A stretch of DNA of 64,000 nucleotides from JBCBAP01 sp038532435 (GTDB taxonomy: Bacteria > Pseudomonadota > Alphaproteobacteria > Rhodobacterales > Rhodobacteraceae). This document shows positions 26,508 to 35,150 of this stretch, piece after piece. The stretch covers positions 124,001 to 188,000 of the forward strand of contig JBCBAP010000001.1 in assembly GCA_038532435.1 (NCBI GenBank), given 5' to 3'. Every line of letters begins with the position of its first letter. Positions within the stretch are counted from its first letter, which is position 1. Under the pieces are notes generated by a model. It was not told where the DNA came from. It saw only the letters and a list, made by a program, of their open reading frames with translations, and searched no databases. The position numbers and the translations under genes are program-made.

Positions 26508-27238
26508 GCGACGACTCTCCGATTTTCACCCTGCACTCCGGTCTGCTGCGGGAGGCTCCCGGATCGGAGAGTTCCACCTTGCGGGCCCTGAGCGCGACCG
26601 GACTGCAGGGGGCGATCACGGTGGCGGACATGGGCTGCGGGCCCGGCGCCTCCGCCCTCGTGCTAGCCCAGGCGCTGCCGGAGGCGCGGATCACCGCCGT
26701 CGACCTGCACCAGCCCTACCTCAATGCGCTGTTGCGCCGGGCGGATGCGGCGGGCCTGGGCACGCATATCGAGGCGAGCCGGGTCGACATGGCCGATGCG
26801 GGCTTCGCGCCCGCAAGTCTCGATCTGATTTGGTGCGAGGGAGCTCTCTACTTCATCGGCATCGAGGAGGGCTTGCGGCTCTGGCGGCCCCTGCTGCGTC
26901 CGGGCGGCTTTGTCGCTTTCACCGATGCAGTATGGCTGAGCCCGGACCGCCCCGACGCCGCCCGTGCGGTGTGGGACGAATACGCGGAAATGACCGACAT
27001 CGCGGGTGTCTCCGAAAAGATCGTCAATGCCGGTTTTCGGCTCGAAACACACTTCGTGCTGCCCCCCGAGGACTGGCAGGCCTATCTGGGCCCTCTCGGC
27101 GCGCGGGCTGCCCTGCTAAGGCCTGAGGCGGACGGTGTGTTGCGGCAAGTGGTAGACGGGGCGCTGGAGGAAGCGGCCCTCTTCGACACCCACGGGGAGA
27201 GCTACGGCTACGCCTTCTTCGTGGCAACGCACGCATGA
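26504..27238 (+). CDS. SAM-dependent class I methyltransferase
   Basis: The 244-residue protein carries motif I VADMGCGPGASALVLAQ at about residues 40-56, an AVDLHQPYL motif II and IWCEGALYFIG as motif IV, all typical of small-molecule methyltransferases. It overlaps cimA by 4 bp and is followed after 10 bp by the phytoene-synthase-like gene, so it is part of the cysS-cimA transcription unit. The substrate is unknown. Confidence 0.82.
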   Translation: MSDDSPIFTLHSGLLREAPGSESSTLRALSATGLQGAITVADMGCGPGASALVLAQALPEARITAVDLHQPYLNALLRRADAAGLGTHIEASRVDMADAGFAPASLDLIWCEGALYFIGIEEGLRLWRPLLRPGGFVAFTDAVWLSPDRPDAARAVWDEYAEMTDIAGVSEKIVNAGFRLETHFVLPPEDWQAYLGPLGARAALLRPEADGVLRQVVDGALEEAALFDTHGESYGYAFFVATHA

Positions 27239-27248
27239 GGCGAGCGCG

Positions 27249-28064
27249 GTGAGCTGGCAGGACTGCGCGGCCCTGGTTGAGGCCGGGGACCCGGATCGCT
27301 TTCGCGCGGCGATGACCGGACCGGTGGCCGCCCGTGCACGGCTCTTTCCCCTCTATGCGTTCAATCTCGAAGTCGCCAAGGCGCCGTGGGTCACGTCGGA
27401 ACCGGGCCTCGCCGAAATCCGGCTGCAATGGTGGCGGGATGCGATCGCGGAGATCTTCGAGGGGCGCGGCGTCAGGCGCCATGAGGTGGTAACCCCCCTC
27501 GCCGACGTGATCATGGAGACCAACCTGCCAAGGCCGCTCTTCGACGCGCTCATCGATGCGCGGGGCTTCGATTGCTATGCGGAGCCCCATGCGGGGCGCG
27601 CCTCCTTCGATGCCTATATCGGCGCCAGCGCGGGCGGTCTGATGGAGCTGTCCGTAGCGGCCCTGTCGGAGGGCGCTCCGGTCCCGCGGGAGGTGGCTGG
27701 GTTCGGCTGGGGGTGCGGGGTGGCGAGCCTGATCCGGGCGCTACCCGTGCTCTACGGCTCAGGGCGCCAGCCGATCCCTGTGGAGGGGTCGCTCGATCTG
27801 AATGCGGTGGCGGAGGGGCGCGTGCCAGCGGTCTTGCAGGACGCCGTCAGGCAGATCGCAGGTGATGCGCTTGACCGGATCCGAACGGCGCGTACTGCGA
27901 ACCTGCCCGCCATCGCGGCACCTGCGCTCCGCGCTGGCTGGCAGGCGCACCCGATCCTGAAGCGCGCGCATGCGCATCCTGACCAGGTGCTGGAACCGTG
28001 GGCTCCGTCAGAATTCCGCCAACGGGGAAGCCTGATGATCAAGGCGATGCTCGGCCGCTGGTAG
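27249..28064 (+). CDS. Squalene/phytoene synthase-like protein, NDUFAF6-like, without catalytic Asp motifs
   Basis: The 271-residue protein (GTG start) has the all-alpha fold of squalene/phytoene synthases, with QWWRDAI near residue 60, but neither Asp-rich motif needed to bind prenyl diphosphates: the first reads YAFNLEVAKAP and the second ASLIRALPVL. This pattern matches the NDUFAF6 group, linked in eukaryotes to assembly of respiratory complex I. A role in complex I assembly is therefore more plausible than carotenoid synthesis. Fragments of its own 3' end are repeated just downstream. Confidence 0.8.
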   Translation: MSWQDCAALVEAGDPDRFRAAMTGPVAARARLFPLYAFNLEVAKAPWVTSEPGLAEIRLQWWRDAIAEIFEGRGVRRHEVVTPLADVIMETNLPRPLFDALIDARGFDCYAEPHAGRASFDAYIGASAGGLMELSVAALSEGAPVPREVAGFGWGCGVASLIRALPVLYGSGRQPIPVEGSLDLNAVAEGRVPAVLQDAVRQIAGDALDRIRTARTANLPAIAAPALRAGWQAHPILKRAHAHPDQVLEPWAPSEFRQRGSLMIKAMLGRW

Positions 28065-28092
28065 CGGGGGGTCACGCCGCCCGGGCCAGGCA

Positions 28093-28522
28093 GACACTAT
28101 CAGGCAGATCGCAAGCGATGCGATTGGCCGTATCCGGACGGCTTCCGCTGCAAAGCTGCCCGCCATCGCGGTCCGGGTGCTGTGTGCTGGCTGGAATGGG
28201 AATCCGTTCCCGACACGCGCCACGAAGCAGGCGGACAAGGTAGTCGAGCCTGGAGCTTCTACGGAGGTTTGGCAGCCGCGAGGTCTGGTGATCAGAGCCA
28301 CGCTTGGGCCCGCAGCTCTTTGCGATTTCGTCGGGCAGATTTCTGGCGATCTACGTGCATGCAATTGGGCGGCGCCTGCCGAAAAACCGTCCATCGTTGC
28401 AGCCTTGACGCAGTGCGCTGACGGACCGGCGAAATCGGACCGGAAGGGCCCGTGGCGGCATCTTGACAGCGTTTCTGTTCCTCGGAACTGCCGGAGTCTC
28501 ATCAGCGACGAGGCCTCGTGAC
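28093..28522 (+). pseudogene. Two decayed tandem copies of the 3' end of the phytoene-synthase-like gene
   Basis: From 28093 the DNA encodes TIRQIASDAIGRIRTASAAK and onward to VEPGASTEVWQPRGLVIRATLG, clearly related to the last 75 residues of the gene ending at 28064. The copy is shifted 253 bp downstream and is out of frame with the parent stop. From about 28334 a weaker third copy begins (QISGDLRACN), with a plausible end near SVPRNCRSLISD at 28480-28510. The frame stays open across both from 28093 to 28521, but there is no good start. The second copy is convincing; the third is tentative. Confidence 0.7.
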
Positions 28523-28553
28523 GGCGGCCGTGCCTAGCCGCAGGTAGCCCGGG

Positions 28554-29792
28554 TCAGGCCCGCGCGGTCCGCCGCTTCTGCAGCACGAACCAGACGAGGG
28601 TTGCCCCGGCGAGCACGAGGAACGGCACCATCGCCACATTCACCGCGGTCCAGCCGACGACCACATCGTCCGCGCCGATGCCGTTCATGAGCCCGCCGGA
28701 GGAGAAGCTTGCGATGGCCACGAGGCCGAAGACGAGGAAATCGTTTGTGCCCTGCACCTTCGCCCGCTCTTCTGCCGTGTGTGCGCTGGCGAGGAGCGTG
28801 GTGGCACCGATGAAGCCGAAGTTCCAGCCGATGCCAAGCAGGATGAGGGCCGCGTAGAAGTTGAAGAGGTCCACACCGGCGAGCGCGACAAGCCCCGCGC
28901 CAAGCAGGATCGCAAGACCGATGCCGATGATCCGCTCCGCCCCGAACCGGGCGATGAGCGAGCCGGTGAAAAAGCTCGGCGCAAACATCGCCACCACATG
29001 CCACCGCACCACATCTGCAGCCGTGTCCGTGCTGAAGCCACAGCCGACGACGGCTAGCGGGGTTGAGGTCATCATCAGATTCATGAGCGCGTAGCTCACC
29101 ATCGCGCAGATGACGGCGGTCACGACCTTGGGCTGGAGCATGATCTCCTTCAGCGGACGTCCCGTGTCCCGCGGACCGGTCCGCCGGGGTGGTACGGGGA
29201 TGTCGAGGAGGAACAGCACCGCGATGCCGATCAGGTTGAGCACGACGATCGACACATAGCCACCAGCGAACGTGTAGGGGGCAAGTGCGTCGCCGAACAG
29301 GATCACCATCTGCGGCCCGAGCAGTGCGGCGCCCAGTCCGCCTGCCATCACCCAGGAGATCGCCTTTGGCCGGAACTCGGCGCTTGCCGTGTCGGCTGCG
29401 GCAAACCGGTAGAACGCCTGGGCGGACATGTAGACGCCGATGAAGGCGTGCCCGAACACCAGAAGCTCGAAATTGCCGACCACGAGGGCCCAGGTGCACA
29501 GCACTCCGGCAAGCGCCCCGCTCAGCGCGCCGACGATGAACCCGGCCCGGCGCCCGAACCGCCCCATAAACTGGGAGAGCGCGGGCGAGGCGAACATCGA
29601 CACAACGACAATGACCGAGATCGGCAGCGTCGCGTAGAGCTTGTTGTCCGCCAGCATCTGTCCGGCCAGCCCGCCCAGCACGAACGCGATGGGCATCTGC
29701 GCGCCCATGAGGGCCTGTGCTGCGACCAGCACGCCCACATTGCGACGCGCCCGGGTGTCGTCGGACGGGAGGGTCTGTGTGATGTCAGCCAT
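28554..29792 (-). CDS. MFS transporter
   Basis: The 412-residue protein has twelve predicted membrane helices and the MFS loop motif GRFGRRAGF between helices 2 and 3. It probably exports or imports a small molecule through the inner membrane by proton coupling. It is monocistronic, and no neighbouring pathway hints at a substrate. The 489-bp stretch before it in the window is filled by the decayed repeat copies. Confidence 0.85.
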   Translation of the reverse strand: MADITQTLPSDDTRARRNVGVLVAAQALMGAQMPIAFVLGGLAGQMLADNKLYATLPISVIVVVSMFASPALSQFMGRFGRRAGFIVGALSGALAGVLCTWALVVGNFELLVFGHAFIGVYMSAQAFYRFAAADTASAEFRPKAISWVMAGGLGAALLGPQMVILFGDALAPYTFAGGYVSIVVLNLIGIAVLFLLDIPVPPRRTGPRDTGRPLKEIMLQPKVVTAVICAMVSYALMNLMMTSTPLAVVGCGFSTDTAADVVRWHVVAMFAPSFFTGSLIARFGAERIIGIGLAILLGAGLVALAGVDLFNFYAALILLGIGWNFGFIGATTLLASAHTAEERAKVQGTNDFLVFGLVAIASFSSGGLMNGIGADDVVVGWTAVNVAMVPFLVLAGATLVWFVLQKRRTARA

Positions 29793-29943
29793 GTGCCTCT
29801 TCTAGTCGACAGATGCTGCCGCGCACAGGGTCAAATTGCATCGGTTTTCGCCGGAGCGTGTCTGCGCGATCCGGTGCGCGATTTTCGTGGCGCGAAGGGG
29901 CCGCGAAGGGCTAGTCATGATCGCGAACGGGCAGGAGGCACAG

Positions 29944-30591
29944 GTGACGCTCATCATCTTCGATTGCGACGGAGTGCTGGTGGACAGCGAACCGATCACC
30001 AACCGCGCGATCTCAGAAAACCTGCGCGGGCACGGGCTCGATGTGACCCCGGAATGGTGCATGGAAAACTTCGTGGGCGGCACGATTGCAGGTGTGGGGC
30101 AGCAGGCGCGGGCGCTGGGCGCAGACCTGCCGGAGGACTGGGTTGCCCGGATGTACGAGGAGGTTTTCGACGTGCTCGCCCGTGGTACGCCGGAGATTCC
30201 GGGCGCGGGGGCAGCGGTCTCGGCGTTGCAGGACGCGGGATTTGCCACGTGCGTCGCCTCGAACGGTCCAAGGCGAAAGATGGACATCACCCTCACCTCT
30301 GTAGGGATGTTCGGCCGGTTTGCGGGGCGCATCTACTCCGCCCACGAGGTGGGAATTCCGAAGCCCGCGCCGGGCCTCTTTCTGCACGCAGCACGGGTTC
30401 ACGAAACCGCGCCGTCCGCGTGCATCGTGATCGAGGATTCCCCGTCCGGCGCCCGCGCTGCGCGGAGTGCTGGGATGCGCTGTCTTGCCCGGCGTAGCGA
30501 GTTGCCTGAGGCGCGGCTCGAGGCGGAGGGGGCGGTGCTCTTCGACAGGATGTCGGACCTGCCTGACCTCATCATGGAGATGGCCCGATGA
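29944..30591 (+). CDS. HAD-superfamily hydrolase, phosphoglycolate-phosphatase/beta-PGM type
   Basis: The 215-residue protein starts at GTG 29944, with AGGAGG 6 nt upstream; the frame is open earlier but lacks a good site. Motif I is FDCDGVLVDSEP, with nucleophile Asp7 and acid Asp9. Motif II is the Ser/Thr in VASNG, motif III the Lys in GIPKPAPG, and motif IV EDSPSG. The alpha-helical cap between motif I and II marks subfamily IA. It hydrolyses a phosphate monoester or isomerises a sugar phosphate. Its stop overlaps the glycosylase start (ATGA). Confidence 0.88.
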   Translation: MTLIIFDCDGVLVDSEPITNRAISENLRGHGLDVTPEWCMENFVGGTIAGVGQQARALGADLPEDWVARMYEEVFDVLARGTPEIPGAGAAVSALQDAGFATCVASNGPRRKMDITLTSVGMFGRFAGRIYSAHEVGIPKPAPGLFLHAARVHETAPSACIVIEDSPSGARAARSAGMRCLARRSELPEARLEAEGAVLFDRMSDLPDLIMEMAR

Positions 30592-31220
30592 GCGTCGGAC
30601 GGATCATCGAGACAGAGGCGGATGTTGCGGAAGGGGCCGCTGCGCTGGCCGCGATGGATCCCCGTTTCGCGTATGCGCTGCAGCTGACCGGCCCGCTTCC
30701 CCTCCGCCGTCGGGAAGGCGGGTTTCAGGCGCTTCTCTCCGCAATCGTGAGCCAGCAGATCTCCGTTGCCGCAGCAAACGGCATCTGGTCCCGGCTTGAG
30801 GCACAGGGTGCAACATCCGCGGACGGGTTCGCCCGGCTCGACGAGGCGGGGCACAAGGCCTGCGGCCTGAGCCGGCAAAAGGCGCGCTATGCGACCGCTC
30901 TGGTCGACGCCGGGGTGCCGTTTCAGGACCTGCCACACATGCCCGATGCGGAAGTGGTCGAGCGGCTGACCTGCATCACGGGGATCGGCGTCTGGACCGC
31001 GGAGATTTACGCGATGTTCTCCCTTGGCCGGGCGGATGTGTTCGCGCCCGGGGATCTCGCCCTTCAGGAAGCTGCGCGCATGCTCTTCGACCTGCCGGAG
31101 CGGCCGAAGGAGCGTCCGTTCCGCCAGATGGCGGAGGACTGGGCGCCCTGGCGTGCTGTTGCCGCGCGGCTGCTTTGGGCCTACTACCATGTGGTCAAAG
31201 ACCGCGAAGGGATCCGATGA
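30588..31220 (+). CDS. DNA-3-methyladenine glycosylase (AlkA-like, HhH-GPD)
   Basis: The 210-residue protein is a helix-hairpin-helix-GPD base-excision glycosylase. The hairpin LTCITGIGVWTAEIY lies at residues 127-141, with the catalytic Asp156 in APGDLALQ. It removes alkylated bases such as 3-methyladenine from DNA. It lacks the N-terminal domain of E. coli AlkA, matching the short MAG/AlkA group. It overlaps the HAD gene by 4 bp and abuts the esterase start. Confidence 0.9.
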   Translation: MSVGRIIETEADVAEGAAALAAMDPRFAYALQLTGPLPLRRREGGFQALLSAIVSQQISVAAANGIWSRLEAQGATSADGFARLDEAGHKACGLSRQKARYATALVDAGVPFQDLPHMPDAEVVERLTCITGIGVWTAEIYAMFSLGRADVFAPGDLALQEAARMLFDLPERPKERPFRQMAEDWAPWRAVAARLLWAYYHVVKDREGIR

Positions 31221-31877
31221 ATGAGCACGCTTGAGGGGCCGCGCCGCGCGGCGAAATCGGGGAGTGCGACCTCCCTCGCGATCCTCCTGCACGGGTACGG
31301 GGCGGATGGGAACGACCTGATCGGGCTGGCGGATCCGCTCGCCGACCATCTGCCCGACACGGTGTTCGTCGCACCCAATGCGCCGAGCCCGTGCGCGGTG
31401 AACCCAGGCGGGTATCAGTGGTTTCCGATCCCCTGGATGGATGGGTCGAGCGAGGTGGAAATGGGGCAGGGCTTCGCCGCTGCCGCCGCGGCGCTGGACG
31501 GCTACCTCGACACGGTGGCGGAGGCTGAGGGAATCGGACCGGAGAAAACCGTTCTGATCGGCTTTTCCCAGGGTACGATGATGAGCCTTCACGTCGCGCC
31601 CCGACGCACCGATCCGATTGCCGGGATCGTAGGCTTTTCCGGACGGCTGCTGCGCCCCGGAAGCCTCGCGGCGGAGGCGGTGTCGAAGCCGCCGGTGCTG
31701 CTGATCCACGGTGATGCGGATCAGGTTGTTCCCTACACGTCGATGCCGGAGGCGGAGACGGCGCTGAAGGGTGCCGGGTTCTCCGTCGAGACGCACACGA
31801 GCGCCGGCATCGGCCACGGTATTGGCCCCGACGGGCTGGGGCGGGCTCTGGGCTTCATGCAGGGCGTTCTGGCATGA
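31221..31877 (+). CDS. Alpha/beta-hydrolase, carboxylesterase/phospholipase type
   Basis: The 218-residue cytoplasmic esterase has a complete triad: Ser116 in GFSQG, Asp167 in HGDADQVVP and His199 in GIGHGI, and an oxyanion-hole LLHGYGADGND near residue 23. This is the YpfH/Est small carboxylesterase family. It starts immediately after the glycosylase stop (ATG 31221) and overlaps the MOSC gene by 4 bp, making a four-gene operon with no obvious common pathway. Confidence 0.88.
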   Translation: MSTLEGPRRAAKSGSATSLAILLHGYGADGNDLIGLADPLADHLPDTVFVAPNAPSPCAVNPGGYQWFPIPWMDGSSEVEMGQGFAAAAAALDGYLDTVAEAEGIGPEKTVLIGFSQGTMMSLHVAPRRTDPIAGIVGFSGRLLRPGSLAAEAVSKPPVLLIHGDADQVVPYTSMPEAETALKGAGFSVETHTSAGIGHGIGPDGLGRALGFMQGVLA

Positions 31878-32413
31878 TGGGACGGGTGGAGGCGGTGCAC
31901 CGCGCCCCCACCCATGAATTCTCGAAACAGACCGCGGACCGCATCACCCTGGTGCCCGGGCTCGGGGTTGCCGGTGACGCCCATCAGGGTGCGCGGGTGA
32001 AGCATCGGTCCCGCGTTGCGGTCAACCCGGACCAGCCCAATCTGCGGCAGGTCCATTTGTTTGAGCTGGAACGGTTGCGCACCCTCGCCGATCAGGGTTT
32101 TCCGGTCAGCCCCGGGAAGGTGGGTGAGAACATCACGACCGAGGGGCTGGACCTGACAGATCTGCCGCTTGGCACGCTGTTGCGCTTTCGCTCCGGCGCG
32201 CTCATCGCGATCACCGGTCTGCGCAATCCCTGCGCGCAGCTCGATGCCCTGGCTCCGGGGCTGATGGCCGCCTGTCTGGACCGGAGCGAGGGGCGGGTGC
32301 TCCGCCGTGCTGGTGTCATGGCGGTGGTGATCGGTGGAGGAGACGTGGCTGCCGGGGACAGTTTCGAACCCGCCCTTCCCCCCGCTCCGTTCCGGGCCCT
32401 CGATCCGGTCTGA
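31874..32413 (+). CDS. MOSC-domain protein
   Basis: The 179-residue protein is a stand-alone MOSC domain with the conserved Cys120 in GLRNPCAQLD and the fold signature GKVGENITTEGLDL at about residues 81-94. MOSC proteins handle molybdenum-bound sulfur, or detoxify N-hydroxylated compounds as in mARC and YiiM. This one resembles YiiM-type single-domain proteins. It is the last gene of the HAD-AlkA-esterase-MOSC operon. Confidence 0.87.
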   Translation: MMGRVEAVHRAPTHEFSKQTADRITLVPGLGVAGDAHQGARVKHRSRVAVNPDQPNLRQVHLFELERLRTLADQGFPVSPGKVGENITTEGLDLTDLPLGTLLRFRSGALIAITGLRNPCAQLDALAPGLMAACLDRSEGRVLRRAGVMAVVIGGGDVAAGDSFEPALPPAPFRALDPV

Positions 32414-32560
32414 GGACCCTGTCCGCACTCGGGCCGCCTCGCGTTTGACCTGGCAAGGCAGCCCTGTCGACATCGCGGTTTATCCACAGACGTCACAAAG
32501 CTGTAATGGCCCTGCGTTACCTTTCGCGCAAAAACGGGCAACCCGCTGCATATTGGGGGG

Positions 32561-32588
32561 TTGCGGGCCATCTGAGGCGAGATATAGT
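32561..32588 (+). promoter_or_regulatory. Candidate promoter for the HNH endonuclease gene
   Basis: TTGCGG at 32561-32566 and TATAGT at 32583-32588 are 16 bp apart, about 60 bp upstream of the GTG start. A perfect hairpin GGGACGGG/CCCGTCCC follows in the leader at 32599-32619. Judged by eye only. Confidence 0.3.
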
Positions 32589-32650
32589 CTGAGCACGTGG
32601 GACGGGGTGGTCCCGTCCCCAAGCTGGACCCAACTTGAGGGACGAGAGCG

Positions 32651-33244
32651 GTGACCCCGGTGGAAACGAGCTTTGCCAACAGTTTCGTGCGCAATCCCTG
32701 CAATCTGCGGGACCATCCGGCGCTGGTGCTGAACGCGGACTATCGCCCGCTCAGCTACTTTCCCCTGTCGCTCTGGCCGTGGCAGGAGGCGGTCAAGGCT
32801 GCGTTCCTTGAACGGGTCGTGATCCTTGCGGAATATGACACGGTTGCACGCAGCCCCTCCATCGAGTTCAAGCTTCCGTCCGTCGTGGTGCTCAAGGACT
32901 ATGTCCGCCCGGCGAAGCAGTCCGCGTTCACCCGCTTCAACCTTTTCCTGCGGGATGAGTTTTCCTGCCAGTATTGCGGCTCGAAGGGTGAGATGACCTT
33001 CGACCATGTGATTCCGCGGTCTCGTGGGGGACGCACGACGTGGGAAAATGTCGTCGCTTCATGTTCTCCGTGCAACCTGCGCAAGGGATCCAAGACGCTC
33101 AAGCAGGCGAACATGAGGCTGCGCAAGCAGCCCGTGCAACCCGCGCCGGAGCTGTTGCAGAATGTCGGGCGGAAGTTTCCGCCGAACTACCTGCACGAAA
33201 GCTGGATGGATTTCCTCTACTGGGATGCGGAGCTGGAAGCCTAG
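32651..33244 (+). CDS. HNH endonuclease
   Basis: The 197-residue protein has a C-terminal HNH/beta-beta-alpha-metal nuclease fold. The structural zinc is bound by Cys106/Cys109 (CQYC) and Cys138/Cys141 (CSPC), with the catalytic His119 in FDHVIPRSRGG. The N-terminal half (residues 20-100) is the conserved extension typical of the single chromosomal HNH gene of many alphaproteobacteria. It starts at GTG 32651 after a 237-bp spacer. The biological role is not established. Confidence 0.9.
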   Translation: MTPVETSFANSFVRNPCNLRDHPALVLNADYRPLSYFPLSLWPWQEAVKAAFLERVVILAEYDTVARSPSIEFKLPSVVVLKDYVRPAKQSAFTRFNLFLRDEFSCQYCGSKGEMTFDHVIPRSRGGRTTWENVVASCSPCNLRKGSKTLKQANMRLRKQPVQPAPELLQNVGRKFPPNYLHESWMDFLYWDAELEA

Positions 33245-33258
33245 CGCCGCCTCCTGCC

Positions 33259-33891
33259 TCACACTGGCGTCAGCCAGTGGATCACCTCCATGACCGGCTG
33301 ACGCCCTTTCAGTCCGTTGGGCATCGGGCGCTCTTCCAACAGCTCCGTTCTGTGCGTGCCCGCGTAGAGTGTGCGCACCCTGTCGGTCGGCGTTGAAAAG
33401 GGCGGGCCGTCGATCAGACCGGCGGGATAGTCGAAGGTGATCATCAGGTGCGGTGCAGACCCGCCGAGCGCTGCGACATGGGCCGCGTAGTGTGGCTGTG
33501 TGTCCGGTGGCATTGCGACAAGGGCCGCGCGGTCATAGACGGCGTCGATCTCCCCGATCATGTCGACGGTCAGGTCGAAGAGGTCGCCGGTGAAGAGCTC
33601 TATCCCCTCCGCCGCGTACCGCGAGAGCGGGCCCGCTGGCGTGATGGAGGGTGTCAGATCGAGCTCTACAAACACTTCCTGCACCGCTGCTTCGTTCAGC
33701 TCCGCGCCAACGACGCGGTGCCCGCGGGTGCGCAGCCAGCCGATATCCGCGGTCTTGCCACAAAGCGGCAGGAACACGCGTCCGTTGTCTGGAAGTCTGT
33801 CCGCATGGTGCGCGAGCAGTCTGTTCACTGACCCTTCGTGAAAACCGATGTCGCCGCGCGTCCACTTGTCGTGCCAGTACTCGTGATCCAT
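33259..33891 (-). CDS. Thiopurine S-methyltransferase family protein
   Basis: The 210-residue protein matches bacterial TPMT (Tpm) proteins: N-terminal YWHDKWTRGDIGFHEG, motif I VFLPLCGKTADIGWL at about residues 39-53 and a DAVYDRAALVAMPP loop near 117. These enzymes use SAM to methylate thiols, selenols or metalloids such as tellurite. It converges with the HNH gene and lies 13 bp before dsbB on the same strand. Confidence 0.9.
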   Translation of the reverse strand: MDHEYWHDKWTRGDIGFHEGSVNRLLAHHADRLPDNGRVFLPLCGKTADIGWLRTRGHRVVGAELNEAAVQEVFVELDLTPSITPAGPLSRYAAEGIELFTGDLFDLTVDMIGEIDAVYDRAALVAMPPDTQPHYAAHVAALGGSAPHLMITFDYPAGLIDGPPFSTPTDRVRTLYAGTHRTELLEERPMPNGLKGRQPVMEVIHWLTPV

Positions 33892-33904
33892 GACGGACCT
33901 CCGT

Positions 33905-34378
33905 TCAGGCGACCCTGTGGCGTCCCGCGCTCAGCCATACTACCGCGATCACCAGGGACAGGACAGCGTTCCACGCGGCCATGGATAGACCGCCGAGGCT
34001 CCAGGGGATCTCGTCGCAGCGCACGACCGGCGCCTCGAGGATCTGGTTAAGCAGCTCATCCGCACTCAGCGCACCCACATCCTGGTTGGAGGCGCAGGCG
34101 GTGACACCTTCCCACCAGCCCTGCTCGACGCCCGCGTGAAAGAGCCCGATCCCGGCACCGACAAGCACGATCAGACCGCCGAGGATGCCAAGCGGCCGTC
34201 GCGCCGACGGCACAAGCAGAGCCACGAGTGCGGCCGCGATGGCCAGTCCGTGCGGCCAGCGTTGCCAGATGCACATCTGGCAGGGATAGAGCCCGCCAAG
34301 GTACTGAAACGCGAGCGCACCCCCCAGCAGTGCCACCGAACCTGCACCTGCAACGGCGATGCGATGAACCCGGGCCAT
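33905..34378 (-). CDS. dsbB: Disulfide bond formation protein DsbB
   Basis: The 157-residue inner-membrane protein has four helices and both redox pairs of DsbB: Cys33-Cys36 (YPCQMC, followed by IWQRWPH for quinone binding) and the periplasmic pair Cys95 and Cys121. It re-oxidises DsbA using quinone. ATG 34378 overlaps the stop of the upstream yqaA-like gene (ATGA). Translational coupling is likely. Confidence 0.93.
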   Translation of the reverse strand: MARVHRIAVAGAGSVALLGGALAFQYLGGLYPCQMCIWQRWPHGLAIAAALVALLVPSARRPLGILGGLIVLVGAGIGLFHAGVEQGWWEGVTACASNQDVGALSADELLNQILEAPVVRCDEIPWSLGGLSMAAWNAVLSLVIAVVWLSAGRHRVA

Positions 34379-34956
34379 CAGAGAAACCTCACTGCGGCAA
34401 ACCCGCCGATCAGGAGCGCCATGGCGATGGTGAACATCAGCCCCAGACGCTCCTCGATGAAGACGCGGATGGGCGGGCCGAATTTCCAGAGCAGCCCCGC
34501 GACGATGAAGAACCGCAGCCCCCGCGCAACAACGGAGGAAATCATGAAGACCCAGAAATCGAGCCCCGTCGCGCCGGAGGTGATCGTGATCACCTTGTAG
34601 GGGAACGGTGTCACACCCGCGAACAGGACCGCCCACGCGCCGAACTCGTTATATCGGGCGGAGAAGTCCGCGAACTTCTCCCACTTGCCGTAGAATTCGA
34701 GGACCGGGCGTCCAACCGTGTCCAGAAGCTCTGCACCGATCCAGTAGCCGAACGCGCCGCCCAGAACAGATGAGATCGTGCACACACCCGCAATCAGCCA
34801 AGCCCTGTGCGGCGCGGCAAGAACCATCGGGATCAGCAGCACGTCCGGAGGTATCGGAAAGATGGAGCTTTCGATGAAGCTGACGATCGCCAGCATCCAA
34901 AGCGCGTAGGGGCTGTCTGCCAGTGACAGGACCGAGTCATATAGGCGGCGCAACAT
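34378..34956 (-). CDS. YqaA/DedA-family membrane protein
   Basis: The 192-residue protein has the VTT/SNARE-associated (DedA-like) core: PIPPDVLLIPMVLA near residue 34, GGAFGYWIGAELLDTVG near 66-82 and the conserved AGVTPFPYKVITI around 113-125. YqaA proteins are small members of the DedA superfamily, related to lipid scramblases and undecaprenyl-phosphate flippases. It is the first gene of a two-gene unit with dsbB. Confidence 0.88.
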   Translation of the reverse strand: MLRRLYDSVLSLADSPYALWMLAIVSFIESSIFPIPPDVLLIPMVLAAPHRAWLIAGVCTISSVLGGAFGYWIGAELLDTVGRPVLEFYGKWEKFADFSARYNEFGAWAVLFAGVTPFPYKVITITSGATGLDFWVFMISSVVARGLRFFIVAGLLWKFGPPIRVFIEERLGLMFTIAMALLIGGFAAVRFL

Positions 34957-35065
34957 GATCCCCGGTTAGCAGGGGTTCGCGGGCCTGTCCACGGTCCTGA
35001 CCCGGGCGACCGGACTTTCCCGTTGACCCCGCCGGACGGCCCTGTGTATCAGCAAAGCCGCGTGT

Positions 35066-35150
35066 GCCCGAGTGGCGGAATTGGTAGACGCAGCGGATTC
35101 AAAATCCGCCGCCGCAAGGCTTGCCGGTTCGAGTCCGGCCTCGGGTACCA
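35066..35150 (+). tRNA. tRNA-Leu (anticodon CAA)
   Basis: An 85-nt class II tRNA is visible: acceptor strand GCCCGAG pairs with CTCGGGT, the anticodon loop reads TTCAAAA (CAA at positions 34-36), there is a long variable arm, the T-arm loop is GGTTCGAGTCC, and the encoded CCA ends at 35150. It reads UUG codons. It sits exactly at the border between conserved genes on the left and accessory DNA on the right, a common integration site. Confidence 0.97.

Noticed and set aside
27249..28064. Carotenoid phytoene synthase
   Set aside because: Both Asp-rich catalytic motifs are absent and no carotenoid genes are nearby; the NDUFAF6-like assignment fits better.
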